Below, piece after piece: positions 5,426 to 14,663 of a stretch of DNA of 36,498 nt (positions within the stretch are counted from its first letter, which is position 1; each line of letters begins with the position of its first letter). The stretch is from positions 1-36,498 of IMG/VR virus record IMGVR_UViG_3300010148_000040. The stretch is one strand, 5' to 3'. The notes beneath the pieces were generated by a model that worked only from the letters and a program-made list of their open reading frames with translations, was not told the origin of the DNA and ran no database searches. The position numbers and the translations under genes were made by a program. Origin of the DNA: a virus.

Positions 5426-6091
5426 ATGACTATTAGCCGTAAAAGATGTGGTATGTGCCAGCATGAAGATAGGGAAGAACTTGAGGCTATGTTGGAAACA
5501 GGCCAAATTACCTGCGATGAATTAGATTCTCGTTATGGTTGGAGAAGTGGAACTGCGGCACAACATCAAAGAAATCATATGGGTAATTACACTAACTCAT
5601 CTAATCCTCGTTGTAATCTATGCACAGACCCAATGAGGAAACACTACGAAGTAGCGATTAAAGAAGGTAATATATCAACGGAGGCTGTTTCTTCTGCCTT
5701 AGATATGTCAAAAACACAGGTGCAAAGACACATGAAACACCACTTAACGCCAATCGTGCAGCAATCCGCAGCCAATATCATAGCGAAAAAGGAAGTAAAT
5801 GAAGTTGAATTACTATCAAACAATGTTGCTAAGTTAGATACACGATTAGAGCAGGTCTTTAACGATTTAGGAAATGATTTAGACCCTAAGATGATTGATG
5901 CCTTAACTAAGTTAGCAAGAGAAATTAGAGAGTCTTTGAAGTATCTTATGGAGTTTAAGGGTAAATTGATTCACAAGCGACAAGATACAATTATTGTTGC
6001 ACAAATGCAAATAGTCCAAGAAGTTCTTGCACAGAATAATCCTGAGATTTGGTTAGACATTAAGAAAAGAATGCAGGAGAAATTACAATGA
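5426..6091 (+). CDS. tandem zinc-HTH DNA-binding protein, possible small terminase subunit
   Basis: ATG 5426 is preferred over GTG 5417, which overlaps the preceding stop and uses the likely GTGAT binding site as codon. Two similar modules of about 50 residues follow each other: CGMC...HQRNH (about residues 8-54) and CNLC...HMKHH (about 62-107). Each has C-x2-C, a helix-turn-helix-like stretch and a closing H-x3-H or HH, a pattern I know from small phage DNA-binding proteins of the form CxxC...RHxxH. The C-terminal 100 residues are helical and could be an oligomerisation domain. DNA-binding N-terminus plus oligomerising C-terminus fits a small terminase, although the large terminase is 7 kb downstream. 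A transcription regulator is the main alternative. Confidence 0.55.
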   Translation: MTISRKRCGMCQHEDREELEAMLETGQITCDELDSRYGWRSGTAAQHQRNHMGNYTNSSNPRCNLCTDPMRKHYEVAIKEGNISTEAVSSALDMSKTQVQRHMKHHLTPIVQQSAANIIAKKEVNEVELLSNNVAKLDTRLEQVFNDLGNDLDPKMIDALTKLAREIRESLKYLMEFKGKLIHKRQDTIIVAQMQIVQEVLAQNNPEIWLDIKKRMQEKLQ

Positions 6092-6525
6092 ATTGGAAAG
6101 ATATTATTAAATCAAGATTTGAACATGACGAAAAAGGCGTTGCTGGCCCAAGTTATTTTGAAGAATCAAACGCATGGAAAGATATGGAAAACCCAAAAGA
6201 AATGAAAGATTTTATGACTAAAGACCAAATAGGAAGCGGTATTCAATATGAATTAAAAGATAAAACTTATGTTGGTGTTGATAAATTTATAACTGCACTA
6301 AAAGAAGTTTCAGGTAAAACCAAATTCAATAGAGGAAGATACGGAGTTTCTAATACTATGTCGGGCGTTCTTATGGAAATCATGGGGCAAGAAGATAACT
6401 TGCCTCAAAGAAAAGCATTATGGAAATTAATTCAAGAATATTTTTTTAATCCTCAATCATGGGAAAGAACAGGCGGAGAAGGCTGGACTACTGATGAAAA
6501 GAATATACCTTCATGGAAAAGATAA
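6088..6525 (+). CDS. tagged hypothetical protein, 145 aa
   Basis: Starts MNWKDIIKS, one of the clearest tag copies. It overlaps the preceding stop by ATGA, so translation is likely coupled. The rest has a mixed composition with strand-like (QYELKDKTYVGVDKFI) and helical (VLMEIMGQ, RKALWKLIQEYFF) parts and a Trp-rich end (SWERTGGEGWTT, IPSWKR). No family is recognised. It is probably a globular accessory protein carried in the prohead if the tag hypothesis is right. Confidence 0.65.
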   Translation: MNWKDIIKSRFEHDEKGVAGPSYFEESNAWKDMENPKEMKDFMTKDQIGSGIQYELKDKTYVGVDKFITALKEVSGKTKFNRGRYGVSNTMSGVLMEIMGQEDNLPQRKALWKLIQEYFFNPQSWERTGGEGWTTDEKNIPSWKR

Positions 6526-6547
6526 ATGCAAGAGATGAGGTATAATT

Positions 6548-8863
6548 ATGTCTAATTGGTTTGATGTTGTTAAAATCATCGGTATTCCGAGAGGTGCAAT
6601 ATTTGTTTCAAATGTTGTAGTTAATAGAGCCGAGTTTGAAAATACATTAGACAAGTTGAGAAACCTCAAAAAAGTTCCTTCAAGCCTTCAAGGAGTATTA
6701 AATCGGACTAAAAAGACTCATAAAGAGTATTATAATGATGGAGTTAATGCCGCAACTACCGAAGTTGATTTAACAGAAGAAGAATCAAAAGAAATGTTTG
6801 ATGAAATGTTGCAAATTATGGCGGAAAAAACAGAAGAATACACTGAAAGAGAATATTTGAGTGAAAAACAGTTAAATTCTCTTCTTTCTGAAGCCATGAA
6901 AGCAAAAAAAGACAACGATAAAGAGAAAATTTCTCAAATTATTTTAGAAATTACTAAAGAAACTCCTAAAAATAGAGAATGGTGGAGCAAAAGAATCCCT
7001 CAAAGAGATAAATTGCAATTTTTACAGGAATTTTTGGAAGGAAATGAAGAAAGGTCGCACCTTGTCTTTGAAGATTCTTCTTCAAATGAAGAAATTTTGC
7101 AAAATTTTGCAGAATTAGTTGAAGGAACAGTGGAAAATGGAAAAATTTTCTTTAATGTCAATAAAATTAAGACTTATAACGACTTTATACGATTTTTACG
7201 ACCAAGTAAAGAAGAACAAAAGAAATTTTTAGAGTATAAAGAGAATAATGATGGAAAAAAGAGTGATGAAGAGAAAGTTTATGATAATCGCTTCAAAATT
7301 TATAATGAAACCATAAGACCGTTGAAGCCTGAGTTTATGGAAGGCGAACAAGCAAAGAAAATTGACCCAAGAGATTTAGCAGCAAAGGAATTAACTATTA
7401 GAGATGCTAAATATGAAATGGCAGGAACATTTAACGAGCGTTCTTTTGAAAGATACATAGAAATTGTTGCAGGATTAAAAGGTTCTTTGAGAATGTGGTT
7501 GCCTAATGAGTTTGAAAACGGAAGTGCTATACCTCAAGGGCTTATTTTTGTACCAAGACAATCAAAAAATAAAAAATCTTTAATTTTGAATCCTTATGCA
7601 TCTATTACAGTGTTGAGTGATTTTTCAGGAGAAAACTGGTTTAATACCTTTTTTGATTCTTTAAGAACTAATGAAGTATTAACAGACGATGAAGTAGAGC
7701 AATTACTTATTGATGATATTTCTAATGCTTTGATAGAAGATAAAGAACAAAGCCGTTTAGGATTTAGAAGCGCAAGTTTTTCAAGAATACAAAAAGTAAG
7801 AAATTTAATTATAAATCCTCCTAAACAACAGAAAAAAAGATTAAATGAAGTTATTAGACAAATTATATCTGAAAGTCAAGGTGAAGGTAATTTAGGTGAA
7901 GAAATTACTCAAAAGAAATTAGATATTAGAAGAGAGCAACTTTCTCTATTACAAAGATACTTTACTATAAAAGAAGGAAAAAAGATTAAGTCTTTATTAG
8001 ATGAACAATATGATGATGATGACATTAAAGTAAAATATTTTGATTCTTCAGGAACACTGATAGAAGAAATTGAAGGAGATGCTGGGGCATATAAAGAAAG
8101 AGTCTTAAATGCTGTTTATGTAGAATTTGAAATGTTTGATGATGAAGATACAGTTGTTAATCAAGAAAACTTTAATGATTGGGTAAATACTAATTTAACT
8201 GAAGTTAAAAAGCCAGTTGGTAAAAACCCAACAAGAGGTTTAGAAATAGCCTTAAAAGAAGTAGAGCAAGCATTAGAAAATCTACCGAATGTTGAAATGG
8301 CTGATGAATTTAGAGTAAAAAGAAAGAAAAAACTTGAAGAAGATATTTCAAGAATTAAACAAAGTATTGAAGATAGAAAAAGTAAACCTGTTTCACAGGA
8401 AGTAACTAATAAAGTTCAAGAGTTAAGAGATTCACTATTAAGACCTACTGACTTTGTTAGTTTTATTCAAGCACTTGGTTCAAAGGAGTCACTAAATGAT
8501 ATAATAGATAAGAAGATTGATTCGGCTAAAGTATTAGACCAAATTACTCCAAAAAACAGTTTATTGTTCTTTGATAAGATGGCTCAACGGGTGTCGGGTG
8601 ATGAGATAGGAGAAGCGTTTAATAAAATAAACGATAACCCCAATTCAGATGAGGCGAAAGCAATCCTTATTGAGTTAGATAAGAAAATGCCTTCATTATT
8701 ACAGACTTGGAAACAAGAAATAGTAAAAGCCTTTGAAATTAGATTAAAGTTCTTTTTGGATAATTATAAACAAAAATTCCAAGACAAAACAAATAAAAAA
8801 CAAGTTTCTCCCGCAATAAATGGATTTTTAAGAGCAGGTATGATACAAGAGGTTAGAACATGA
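6548..8863 (+). CDS. large tagged protein, 771 aa
   Basis: ATG 6548 is placed 6 bases after GAGGT. The N-terminus MSNWFDVVKI is the tag with one extra residue. The protein is long, Lys/Glu/Asp-rich and mostly helical, with a central part that looks more globular (residues about 300-400, containing RMWLPNEF and QGLIFVPRQSKNKKSLILNP) and coiled-coil stretches later (LEEDISRIKQSIEDR). I see no polymerase, nuclease, lysozyme or protease signature. Size, position and tag suggest an internal virion protein, perhaps ejected with the DNA as in podophage core proteins; this is inference. It overlaps the next gene by ATGA. Confidence 0.65.
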   Translation: MSNWFDVVKIIGIPRGAIFVSNVVVNRAEFENTLDKLRNLKKVPSSLQGVLNRTKKTHKEYYNDGVNAATTEVDLTEEESKEMFDEMLQIMAEKTEEYTEREYLSEKQLNSLLSEAMKAKKDNDKEKISQIILEITKETPKNREWWSKRIPQRDKLQFLQEFLEGNEERSHLVFEDSSSNEEILQNFAELVEGTVENGKIFFNVNKIKTYNDFIRFLRPSKEEQKKFLEYKENNDGKKSDEEKVYDNRFKIYNETIRPLKPEFMEGEQAKKIDPRDLAAKELTIRDAKYEMAGTFNERSFERYIEIVAGLKGSLRMWLPNEFENGSAIPQGLIFVPRQSKNKKSLILNPYASITVLSDFSGENWFNTFFDSLRTNEVLTDDEVEQLLIDDISNALIEDKEQSRLGFRSASFSRIQKVRNLIINPPKQQKKRLNEVIRQIISESQGEGNLGEEITQKKLDIRREQLSLLQRYFTIKEGKKIKSLLDEQYDDDDIKVKYFDSSGTLIEEIEGDAGAYKERVLNAVYVEFEMFDDEDTVVNQENFNDWVNTNLTEVKKPVGKNPTRGLEIALKEVEQALENLPNVEMADEFRVKRKKKLEEDISRIKQSIEDRKSKPVSQEVTNKVQELRDSLLRPTDFVSFIQALGSKESLNDIIDKKIDSAKVLDQITPKNSLLFFDKMAQRVSGDEIGEAFNKINDNPNSDEAKAILIELDKKMPSLLQTWKQEIVKAFEIRLKFFLDNYKQKFQDKTNKKQVSPAINGFLRAGMIQEVRT

Positions 8864-11382
8864 CATATACTGATAATGAATTAGATAGAATCATATCTTT
8901 GACTGGAAAAGCATTGGCTGATGCTAAAAAGAAAATAATAGATAGGGAAGTTGATAGACTTACATTAGAAGCACAAAGAAGCGATGATGAAATAAAAGCC
9001 CGTGAACTTATCCCTACTAAAAGAAAAAAATATAAAGATGGATTAAATCAGGCCATTAAAGATAGAAAGAAAGAAACTGGTAAATCAGCAGGACAACTCA
9101 ATGTCTTGGCTAAAATTATTGACATGAATATTTTTCACAACGGTAATCTTATTTCAGCAGCAACTCTCGTTGAAAATGATTTAACTGGTAGAATAGATAT
9201 TAGAAACCCTAAAAAGAATATTTTTGATAGTGGAGCATTCTCAAAAGAATTAGGTGCTTCTGGTAATTTAGGTAAGAATTTAAACAGAATCAAGGATATT
9301 ATTGATGAATTGAATACTGAGGTTAAAGATGTTGAAATAAACAGCACTTTTCCTATTGATAAGTTTTTAGGTTCTGTTGATGCTTCTAAAGGAAAAAACA
9401 GAAAAGAAATTTATTCTTATTGGAAAGAAGTAGCAAACAAATTTACAACATTACAAAAAGATGCAGAAGATTTGATTAAAGCCATTGATGATGATGCTGA
9501 TTTACCCGAAGAATTAAAAAGTGAGTTTAATCGCATAATTGATTTAGATGACTTTAATAGATTACAATATGTTGCACAATTTCCTATTGCTAAAGGAGAA
9601 GTTCTTGAAGCAAGACATCGTTTCTTCAATATTGTAGCCGCATTAATTAATGCTGAAAGATTATTTGATAGGCAAACTGTTTCAGGAAAAGGATTTTCTG
9701 ACGATGATGGGGGAGAAGGAGATGTTAATGCTCAATTAATGCGTGAGCAAGCCGAAGCGATTGAAGCGGCAATAGATGATAATTTAGGATTCAATTCAAA
9801 AGACCCTTCTCAAAATACTACGCCTAAAGGCTGGAATGATGAAATGAATGACCCCCGAATGAAACTATTAGATGATGGCGTTAGTTGGTTAGAAGATGTT
9901 TCAACTTTACAAGCCCAAGCCGACCCATTATTAATGTATGAACATAATAAAGGAAATAAACTCGTTTCTATGACTACTGAAGGGGAAGATGATTTAGTTG
10001 CTCTTTTAGGTGATGCTATTGATGAAATTGAAGAAGCAGAAGAAAGAGATGGAAAAAGAATTACTTCTTTTACTACTTCTTTAGACTTTAAAACAGATAT
10101 TGAAAATTGGTTAGACCAAACAGCAGATACTACTACTTTACCAAATGATATTGAATATTGGCTTCCTATATCAGTTATGCAAAATGCTGACTTTGATGAT
10201 TTATACCCATCGGAAAGATACTTTGATGGTATTAATGGTTATGAATTTGTTCAAGTGTCCGATTTAAAAGAAATAGAGGAATTTTTTGATGAATTATATC
10301 AATTGCTCTCACAAGGAATGATTGCCTTTGCAACAGATATTAGAACCTCAAAAGGCAGAAGAAGAGGAACTGATATGAGAGAAACTCTTCGTGGAGTTAG
10401 AACAAATAGAAATCTTGCAACTGCAAAATTAGTGGGAGCAGCAAAAAGACAATACAGAAAAGTTGATTCAGTAGAATCAAAATTAAAAGAAGATTTACTT
10501 AGTGAAGGAATAAAAGGTGCTTTAGAAAGATTTTTAGAATCTTCTTTAGATTATTTCTTTACTCCTGCATATAGCGGAAGAATGACTATTCAAATACCAA
10601 GTTTTGTAGGTAGTATGGGAGGAAAAGTCATGCAAACTCTTTCTCTTGATTTAGGGCTTGAAACAGTTATGTCGGGACAATATAAAAAATTAATGAGAGG
10701 TTCTGCTGCTTCATTCAAATCTGCTGATTTATCCAATATTGCTGACTTTTTAGAAAAAATCTTTTTGAAATCTATGAAAATTGATATTAGATTAATTACA
10801 GAAGGAGAAAGAGCAGCAAGGTCAATGACTAAAATATTCAAGAAAAAGGAAGAGAATAATAATTATTTTGCTGGTTTAATTCATCACTTTATGGTTGAAA
10901 CTGGAGATAGGAAAAGAGAAAATGCTAAGTTTAATGGTGTTTCTATCAAGGAAAGGGCTGAAAGATTTGATAAAGGATATGCTTCAAGAAAAGCATACCC
11001 TATCTTTGCATTACCTCATTGGTTAGACCTAAATCAAGGTTTAATTACACAAAAGAGTCCTAAATCAAAAAGACAATATAATAGATTAAAAAACATATTT
11101 GAGCAAGTTCAAGAAGATTTACCTGTTCTTATTCATAAAATGTTAAAGGCTCATGATGCTATTCGTGAACAATTAGGATTGCCAGTAGTTCACGGCTTTT
11201 TGCCTTTAAATAATATAGGATATGATACTATTATTAATAAGATGCAAGTAGAAGAAAATCTTGATTTAACTTCTTATGAGATAGAAAGCATTGTTAAAAT
11301 GCTTGACTCTCATCAAAATATTTCAAATGAATTTGGTATTAGTAAAGAACAAGTATATACAATAAAAGCACACTTTAGGTGA
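8860..11382 (+). CDS. very large hypothetical protein, 840 aa
   Basis: ATG 8860 overlaps the stop of the 771-aa gene by 4 bases. There is no terminal tag (MTYTDNELDRIISLTGK). The protein is charged, largely helical and contains low-complexity acidic spans (DDDGGEGDVNAQL, DAIDEIEEAEERDG). A segment near residues 560-600 (FFTPAYSGRMTIQIPSFVGS) looks globular and beta-rich. No known motif is recognised. Coupled translation with the tagged 771-aa protein suggests the two act together, perhaps as a complex in which only one partner carries the tag. Confidence 0.6.
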   Translation: MTYTDNELDRIISLTGKALADAKKKIIDREVDRLTLEAQRSDDEIKARELIPTKRKKYKDGLNQAIKDRKKETGKSAGQLNVLAKIIDMNIFHNGNLISAATLVENDLTGRIDIRNPKKNIFDSGAFSKELGASGNLGKNLNRIKDIIDELNTEVKDVEINSTFPIDKFLGSVDASKGKNRKEIYSYWKEVANKFTTLQKDAEDLIKAIDDDADLPEELKSEFNRIIDLDDFNRLQYVAQFPIAKGEVLEARHRFFNIVAALINAERLFDRQTVSGKGFSDDDGGEGDVNAQLMREQAEAIEAAIDDNLGFNSKDPSQNTTPKGWNDEMNDPRMKLLDDGVSWLEDVSTLQAQADPLLMYEHNKGNKLVSMTTEGEDDLVALLGDAIDEIEEAEERDGKRITSFTTSLDFKTDIENWLDQTADTTTLPNDIEYWLPISVMQNADFDDLYPSERYFDGINGYEFVQVSDLKEIEEFFDELYQLLSQGMIAFATDIRTSKGRRRGTDMRETLRGVRTNRNLATAKLVGAAKRQYRKVDSVESKLKEDLLSEGIKGALERFLESSLDYFFTPAYSGRMTIQIPSFVGSMGGKVMQTLSLDLGLETVMSGQYKKLMRGSAASFKSADLSNIADFLEKIFLKSMKIDIRLITEGERAARSMTKIFKKKEENNNYFAGLIHHFMVETGDRKRENAKFNGVSIKERAERFDKGYASRKAYPIFALPHWLDLNQGLITQKSPKSKRQYNRLKNIFEQVQEDLPVLIHKMLKAHDAIREQLGLPVVHGFLPLNNIGYDTIINKMQVEENLDLTSYEIESIVKMLDSHQNISNEFGISKEQVYTIKAHFR

Positions 11383-11386
11383 TACT

Positions 11387-11764
11387 ATGGATTTGTGGTT
11401 TGAAGAACTAAAGAAGAAAAAGGACGCTTGTTATCACAAAGTCCGTAGTCGCTACAAAAAATGGCCTTCTGCTTATGCTTCCGGTGCTTTAGTTCAATGT
11501 CGTAAAGTTGGTGCAAAAAATTGGGGCAATTCTGTAAAAAAAGGTGGAGATAATTTCAAAAGAGAAAAAGAATCGGGATTACACGGTTGGTTTTCAAGAA
11601 AAGGCGGTGAAGGACAAAAAGGCTGGGTTTCTTGTCAATCTTGTGAAGATGATAAAAAAGGAACAAAACCTTGTGGAAGAAAAGATGCTTCTAAAGGAAC
11701 TAAACAAAGATGTAGGCCGACCTGTGGTGCTTGTAAAACTTATAAAAGGAGGAAAGGAGCATGA
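11387..11764 (+). CDS. tagged Cys-rich basic protein, 125 aa
   Basis: ATG 11387 follows GGTGATACT. MDLWFEELKKKKD is a tag variant with Trp at position 4. Next comes DACYHKVRSRYKKWPSAYAS continuing to GALVQCRKVGAKNWG, a block I recall from many marine virus proteins of unknown role. The C-terminal half has four CxxC-like pairs (SCQSC, PCGRK, RCRPTCGACK) and many Lys/Arg/Gly, so it probably binds zinc and could bind nucleic acid. It overlaps the next gene by ATGA. The biochemical function is not known to me. Confidence 0.65.
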   Translation: MDLWFEELKKKKDACYHKVRSRYKKWPSAYASGALVQCRKVGAKNWGNSVKKGGDNFKREKESGLHGWFSRKGGEGQKGWVSCQSCEDDKKGTKPCGRKDASKGTKQRCRPTCGACKTYKRRKGA

Positions 11765-12162
11765 ACTGGCAAATTATTTTAAAGGAACTTACTTGTCCTA
11801 GAGCAACACAAGACTTGATGCTCAATACTAAAAATAGAGATGCTGCTGTTAAAAACCCCAATATAAAATATGGGCCGCTTAATCTTGCTGATAAAGACTA
11901 CTGGGAAGAATATGCTAAAAGATGGAATACTACTGCGGAAGTAGCAAAGAAATCTAATTGTAGTAATTGTATTGCTTTTGATATTTCACCTAGAATGGAC
12001 GATTGTATGCCATTAACTACTGATGAAGATGGTCGTTTAGGTTATTGTTGGATGCACGATTTCAAATGTCATTCAGCAAGAACTTGTTATACTTGGGCTA
12101 AAGGTGGCCCGATTGATGACGATAAAACATCTAAGGAAAATCAAATGAGGGGAGAAAAATGA
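11761..12162 (+). CDS. tagged Cys/His-rich protein, 133 aa
   Basis: Starts MNWQIILKE (tag copy; Ile in place of the acidic residue) and overlaps the previous stop. The C-terminal 70 residues contain a dense metal-binding pattern: SNCSNC, then MDDCMP, GYCWMHDFKCHSA and RTCYTWAKGG, six Cys plus two His, suggesting two zinc ions or an iron-sulfur cluster. The C-x2-C ... GYC ... C ... TCxxW layout resembles small phage virion-region proteins I have seen but cannot name. It ends overlapping the next gene's ATG. Metal identity and function are unknown. Confidence 0.65.
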   Translation: MNWQIILKELTCPRATQDLMLNTKNRDAAVKNPNIKYGPLNLADKDYWEEYAKRWNTTAEVAKKSNCSNCIAFDISPRMDDCMPLTTDEDGRLGYCWMHDFKCHSARTCYTWAKGGPIDDDKTSKENQMRGEK

Positions 12163-12440
12163 CTTGGCAGGAAATTTTAAAGAAAAAGCCATTCAAGGGC
12201 TATAACAAAAAAATTCATGCAAAGACTGGTGGATTAAGTGCAAAAGGTCGTGCTAAATTTAAAAGGGAAACTGGTGCTAATTTAAAGCGACCTGTTACTA
12301 AAAAACCAAGTAAACTAAAAAGAGGCGGTAAAGCATGGAAAAGAAGAAAATCTTTTTGTTCAAGGTCAAGAGGTTTTAAGAGAGCCGATGGAACTTATAG
12401 CGAAAAAGCAAAAGCAGCCCGAAGAAGGTGGAATTGTTGA
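12159..12440 (+). CDS. tagged highly basic protein, 93 aa
   Basis: Starts MTWQEILKK, a clear tag. The rest is extremely rich in Lys and Arg, containing KTGGLSAKGRAKFKRETGAN, a block recalled from small basic proteins of marine phages, and a Cys/Arg end (KSFCSRSRGFKR, RRRWNC). A polycationic protein with an N-terminal capsid tag is a good candidate for DNA condensation or neutralisation in the head. That role is inference. Translation is coupled to both neighbours by overlaps. Confidence 0.65.
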   Translation: MTWQEILKKKPFKGYNKKIHAKTGGLSAKGRAKFKRETGANLKRPVTKKPSKLKRGGKAWKRRKSFCSRSRGFKRADGTYSEKAKAARRRWNC

Positions 12441-13228
12441 TTAAGGTTCTCCCTGCGGTATTTTCATATGAAGATATGAAAAGAAGATGGAATCAAGATA
12501 ATCCTGATGAACCGTATGGAAGAAAAGATGATTTACAAAATGGAATATATGCAATTGAAAATTGGTTAATTAGAGTTGATGATGAAGATAATGCTATTGC
12601 TACCGGAGGCTGGAAAGAATATCCTACTCATACTGTTGTTGGTGGATTATATGCGGTTAAAAGGGCTGATAGAAACCACCCCAACCATGACCCTAAACTA
12701 AAAGGTAATGCAAGAGCAATACAAGATGCAAGAGAACCGCAATTAAATCAGTCAAAACCTGTTATTGCTTCATTTGCACAACAAAGAGGCGATAATGCCC
12801 GATGGATTGCTACTGCAAAAAAAACACAAGGATTTGTTTTTTCAGACGACCCCGAATGGAAACAAGCAATTAGCGCACTACCAAAAGAAGTTGTAAAAGA
12901 ATGGACAGAAAACTCCGGTAATAGGTGGGGTATTCGTAATATTCTTAGTGCTGATAAACTTGCTAAATGTGTTTATCCCGATGACCCTACTCCACAATGG
13001 TTTATATTAATGAAGGCTGATTATAAAAGACAATTAGGTAAGGCTGGTTTTAATGTCATTAGAACAAGTGATGGTAAAAGAATGAATAATAAAGGGCTTT
13101 CTCGTTCACAGGCTATTCAAATGATTGATGATTTAAATTCAGGAAAAGATGTTAGTCGCTATCAAAATAAAAAGAAAACTATTAGTAGTGGTTGGAAAGC
13201 AGGATTAAGGAGAAATTCTAATGAATGA
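12437..13228 (+). CDS. hypothetical protein, 263 aa, possibly GNAT-like
   Basis: I choose TTG 12437 because GGTG (12427-12430) is the ribosome binding site 6 bases upstream; GTG 12428 overlaps that site. The N-terminal 150 residues have an alternating strand/helix pattern with ENWLIRVDDEDNAIATGGWK, then VVGGLYAVKRADR and PVIASFAQQRGDNARWI, which loosely fits a GNAT acetyltransferase fold (strands 2-4, then the CoA-binding loop). The usual Q/RxxGxG/A loop is not clear. The C-terminus is basic. No tag is present. It immediately precedes the terminase gene, overlapping it by 8 bases. Confidence 0.45.
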   Translation: MIKVLPAVFSYEDMKRRWNQDNPDEPYGRKDDLQNGIYAIENWLIRVDDEDNAIATGGWKEYPTHTVVGGLYAVKRADRNHPNHDPKLKGNARAIQDAREPQLNQSKPVIASFAQQRGDNARWIATAKKTQGFVFSDDPEWKQAISALPKEVVKEWTENSGNRWGIRNILSADKLAKCVYPDDPTPQWFILMKADYKRQLGKAGFNVIRTSDGKRMNNKGLSRSQAIQMIDDLNSGKDVSRYQNKKKTISSGWKAGLRRNSNE

Positions 13229-14654
13229 ATTAGAAGATTTTAATTTTGAGCATCAAATGGATATGGAGTTATCTAAAAACTCTTTCCCTTATTTTTTTCA
13301 AAATGTATTGGGTTTTGATTTTCCTTCATACATACAAGAATGGCATCAATTAATGAACTCTACACAAAGAACTGTAATTATTTGTTCAAGAGACCACGGA
13401 AAATCTGTATTTATGCATTCATGGGTTGTTTGGAAATTAATCTTTGAAGAACCTCCATACCAAATGCTTTATATCTCTTCTAACCAAAAGCAGACTTTAG
13501 TTCATATGAGAGATATTGATAAAATGTTTATGCACCCTATGTTAAAAAAGTTTAAACCCGCAAGAGGTTGGGCTATTGGAAACATTACTTTAACTAATGG
13601 AAATCAAATACTTGAAAGGTCAGTTGGTTCACAGATTCGTGGATTACACCCTCAAGAGATTGTTATTGACGACCCGTTGAAAGAATTTAGTATGACAGGT
13701 ATTCAAAAAGTAACTGATTGGTTTTATGGCGACATGATACCAACGCTTCACCACACGGCTTCATTGAGGGTAATAGGAACTCCTTTTAGTTATACGGATA
13801 TATACCAGCAATTAGCCGAAAACCCTGCATACACGGTTAATACTTATCCATGCCTCAATGCCCTCAATGAACCCTTGTGGCCGGATAGATGGAATTATGA
13901 AGCACTAATGGCGAGAAAGGCTGAAGTTGGTTCTTTAATGTTTACAAGAGAATATATGTGTGTTCCTATATCAACAGGAACTTCTTTATTCAATCCCGAA
14001 TACTTAGATAGTGCTAAGAATAAAGACTTAGTATTAAAGCCAATGAGAAGAGAAGGAATGAAGTATTTTGTTGGAGTAGACCCTGCTATTTCTACTGATG
14101 GAGATTACAATGTAATTACTGTAATAGAGATGGATGAAGATGAAAATAAATCTATTGTTTACATAGATAGAGCAAAGAATGTTCAGTTCCGAGATAATAT
14201 ACAAAAGGTAAAATTGATTGGGCAGTTGTTTAGACCAGAAGTAATTCTATTTGAAACAAATACATTCGCTAAGTCTTTTACACAAGAACTTCGCCAAGTT
14301 GCAGATTTAAATATTCATGACTTTAACACAACAAGAAGAAAGAAACAAGAAGTGATTCTTAACTTACAAATGACTCTTGAAAACGGTAAAATGAACTTTC
14401 CCTATGGTAATGAAGAAAGCCGAAGAGTTACTTCTGTATTAGTTGAAGAACTATCTATGTTTGCTATTACAGACAAAGGTAAGTTTGAGGGAATAGGAGC
14501 GCATGACGATATGGTTATGAGTCTTGCTTTAGCGAATGCGGCTACTTATCAAGCGTCAGAAACCTTCATACTGCTTGATGATTTGGGTTTGTTTGACGAT
14601 GATTCAAATGCCGTAAAACGGCCAGTAAAGAACGCCATAGGTCTTAATTTTTGA
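13221..14654 (+). CDS. terL: terminase large subunit (DNA-packaging ATPase/nuclease)
   Basis: This is the motor that packages viral DNA through the portal and cuts it. ATG 13221 is preceded by AAGGAGAAATTCTA. The ATPase half has a Walker A-like CSRDHGKS at about residues 55-62, with IICS in front, and a Walker B strand EIVIDDP at about 146-152. The nuclease half (RNase H-like) has YFVGVDPAISTDGD around 282-295, FETN at about 344-347 and AHDDMVMSLALA at about 427-438, placing three acidic metal ligands in the expected order. A length of 477 residues is normal for phage TerL. It is followed closely by a LAGLIDADG protein and the portal. It has no N-terminal tag. Confidence 0.93.
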   Translation: MNELEDFNFEHQMDMELSKNSFPYFFQNVLGFDFPSYIQEWHQLMNSTQRTVIICSRDHGKSVFMHSWVVWKLIFEEPPYQMLYISSNQKQTLVHMRDIDKMFMHPMLKKFKPARGWAIGNITLTNGNQILERSVGSQIRGLHPQEIVIDDPLKEFSMTGIQKVTDWFYGDMIPTLHHTASLRVIGTPFSYTDIYQQLAENPAYTVNTYPCLNALNEPLWPDRWNYEALMARKAEVGSLMFTREYMCVPISTGTSLFNPEYLDSAKNKDLVLKPMRREGMKYFVGVDPAISTDGDYNVITVIEMDEDENKSIVYIDRAKNVQFRDNIQKVKLIGQLFRPEVILFETNTFAKSFTQELRQVADLNIHDFNTTRRKKQEVILNLQMTLENGKMNFPYGNEESRRVTSVLVEELSMFAITDKGKFEGIGAHDDMVMSLALANAATYQASETFILLDDLGLFDDDSNAVKRPVKNAIGLNF

Positions 14655-14663
14655 GGTATTTAT

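Noticed and set aside
8860-11382. Virion RNA polymerase in the 840-residue protein
   Set aside because: No DxDGD or single-subunit polymerase motif could be found in this or in the 771-residue protein.
11544-11801. Alternative + strand frame overlapping the Cys-rich 125-aa gene
   Set aside because: It shadows a gene with clear tag and Cys motifs, and would overlap the start of the next tagged gene in the wrong frame.
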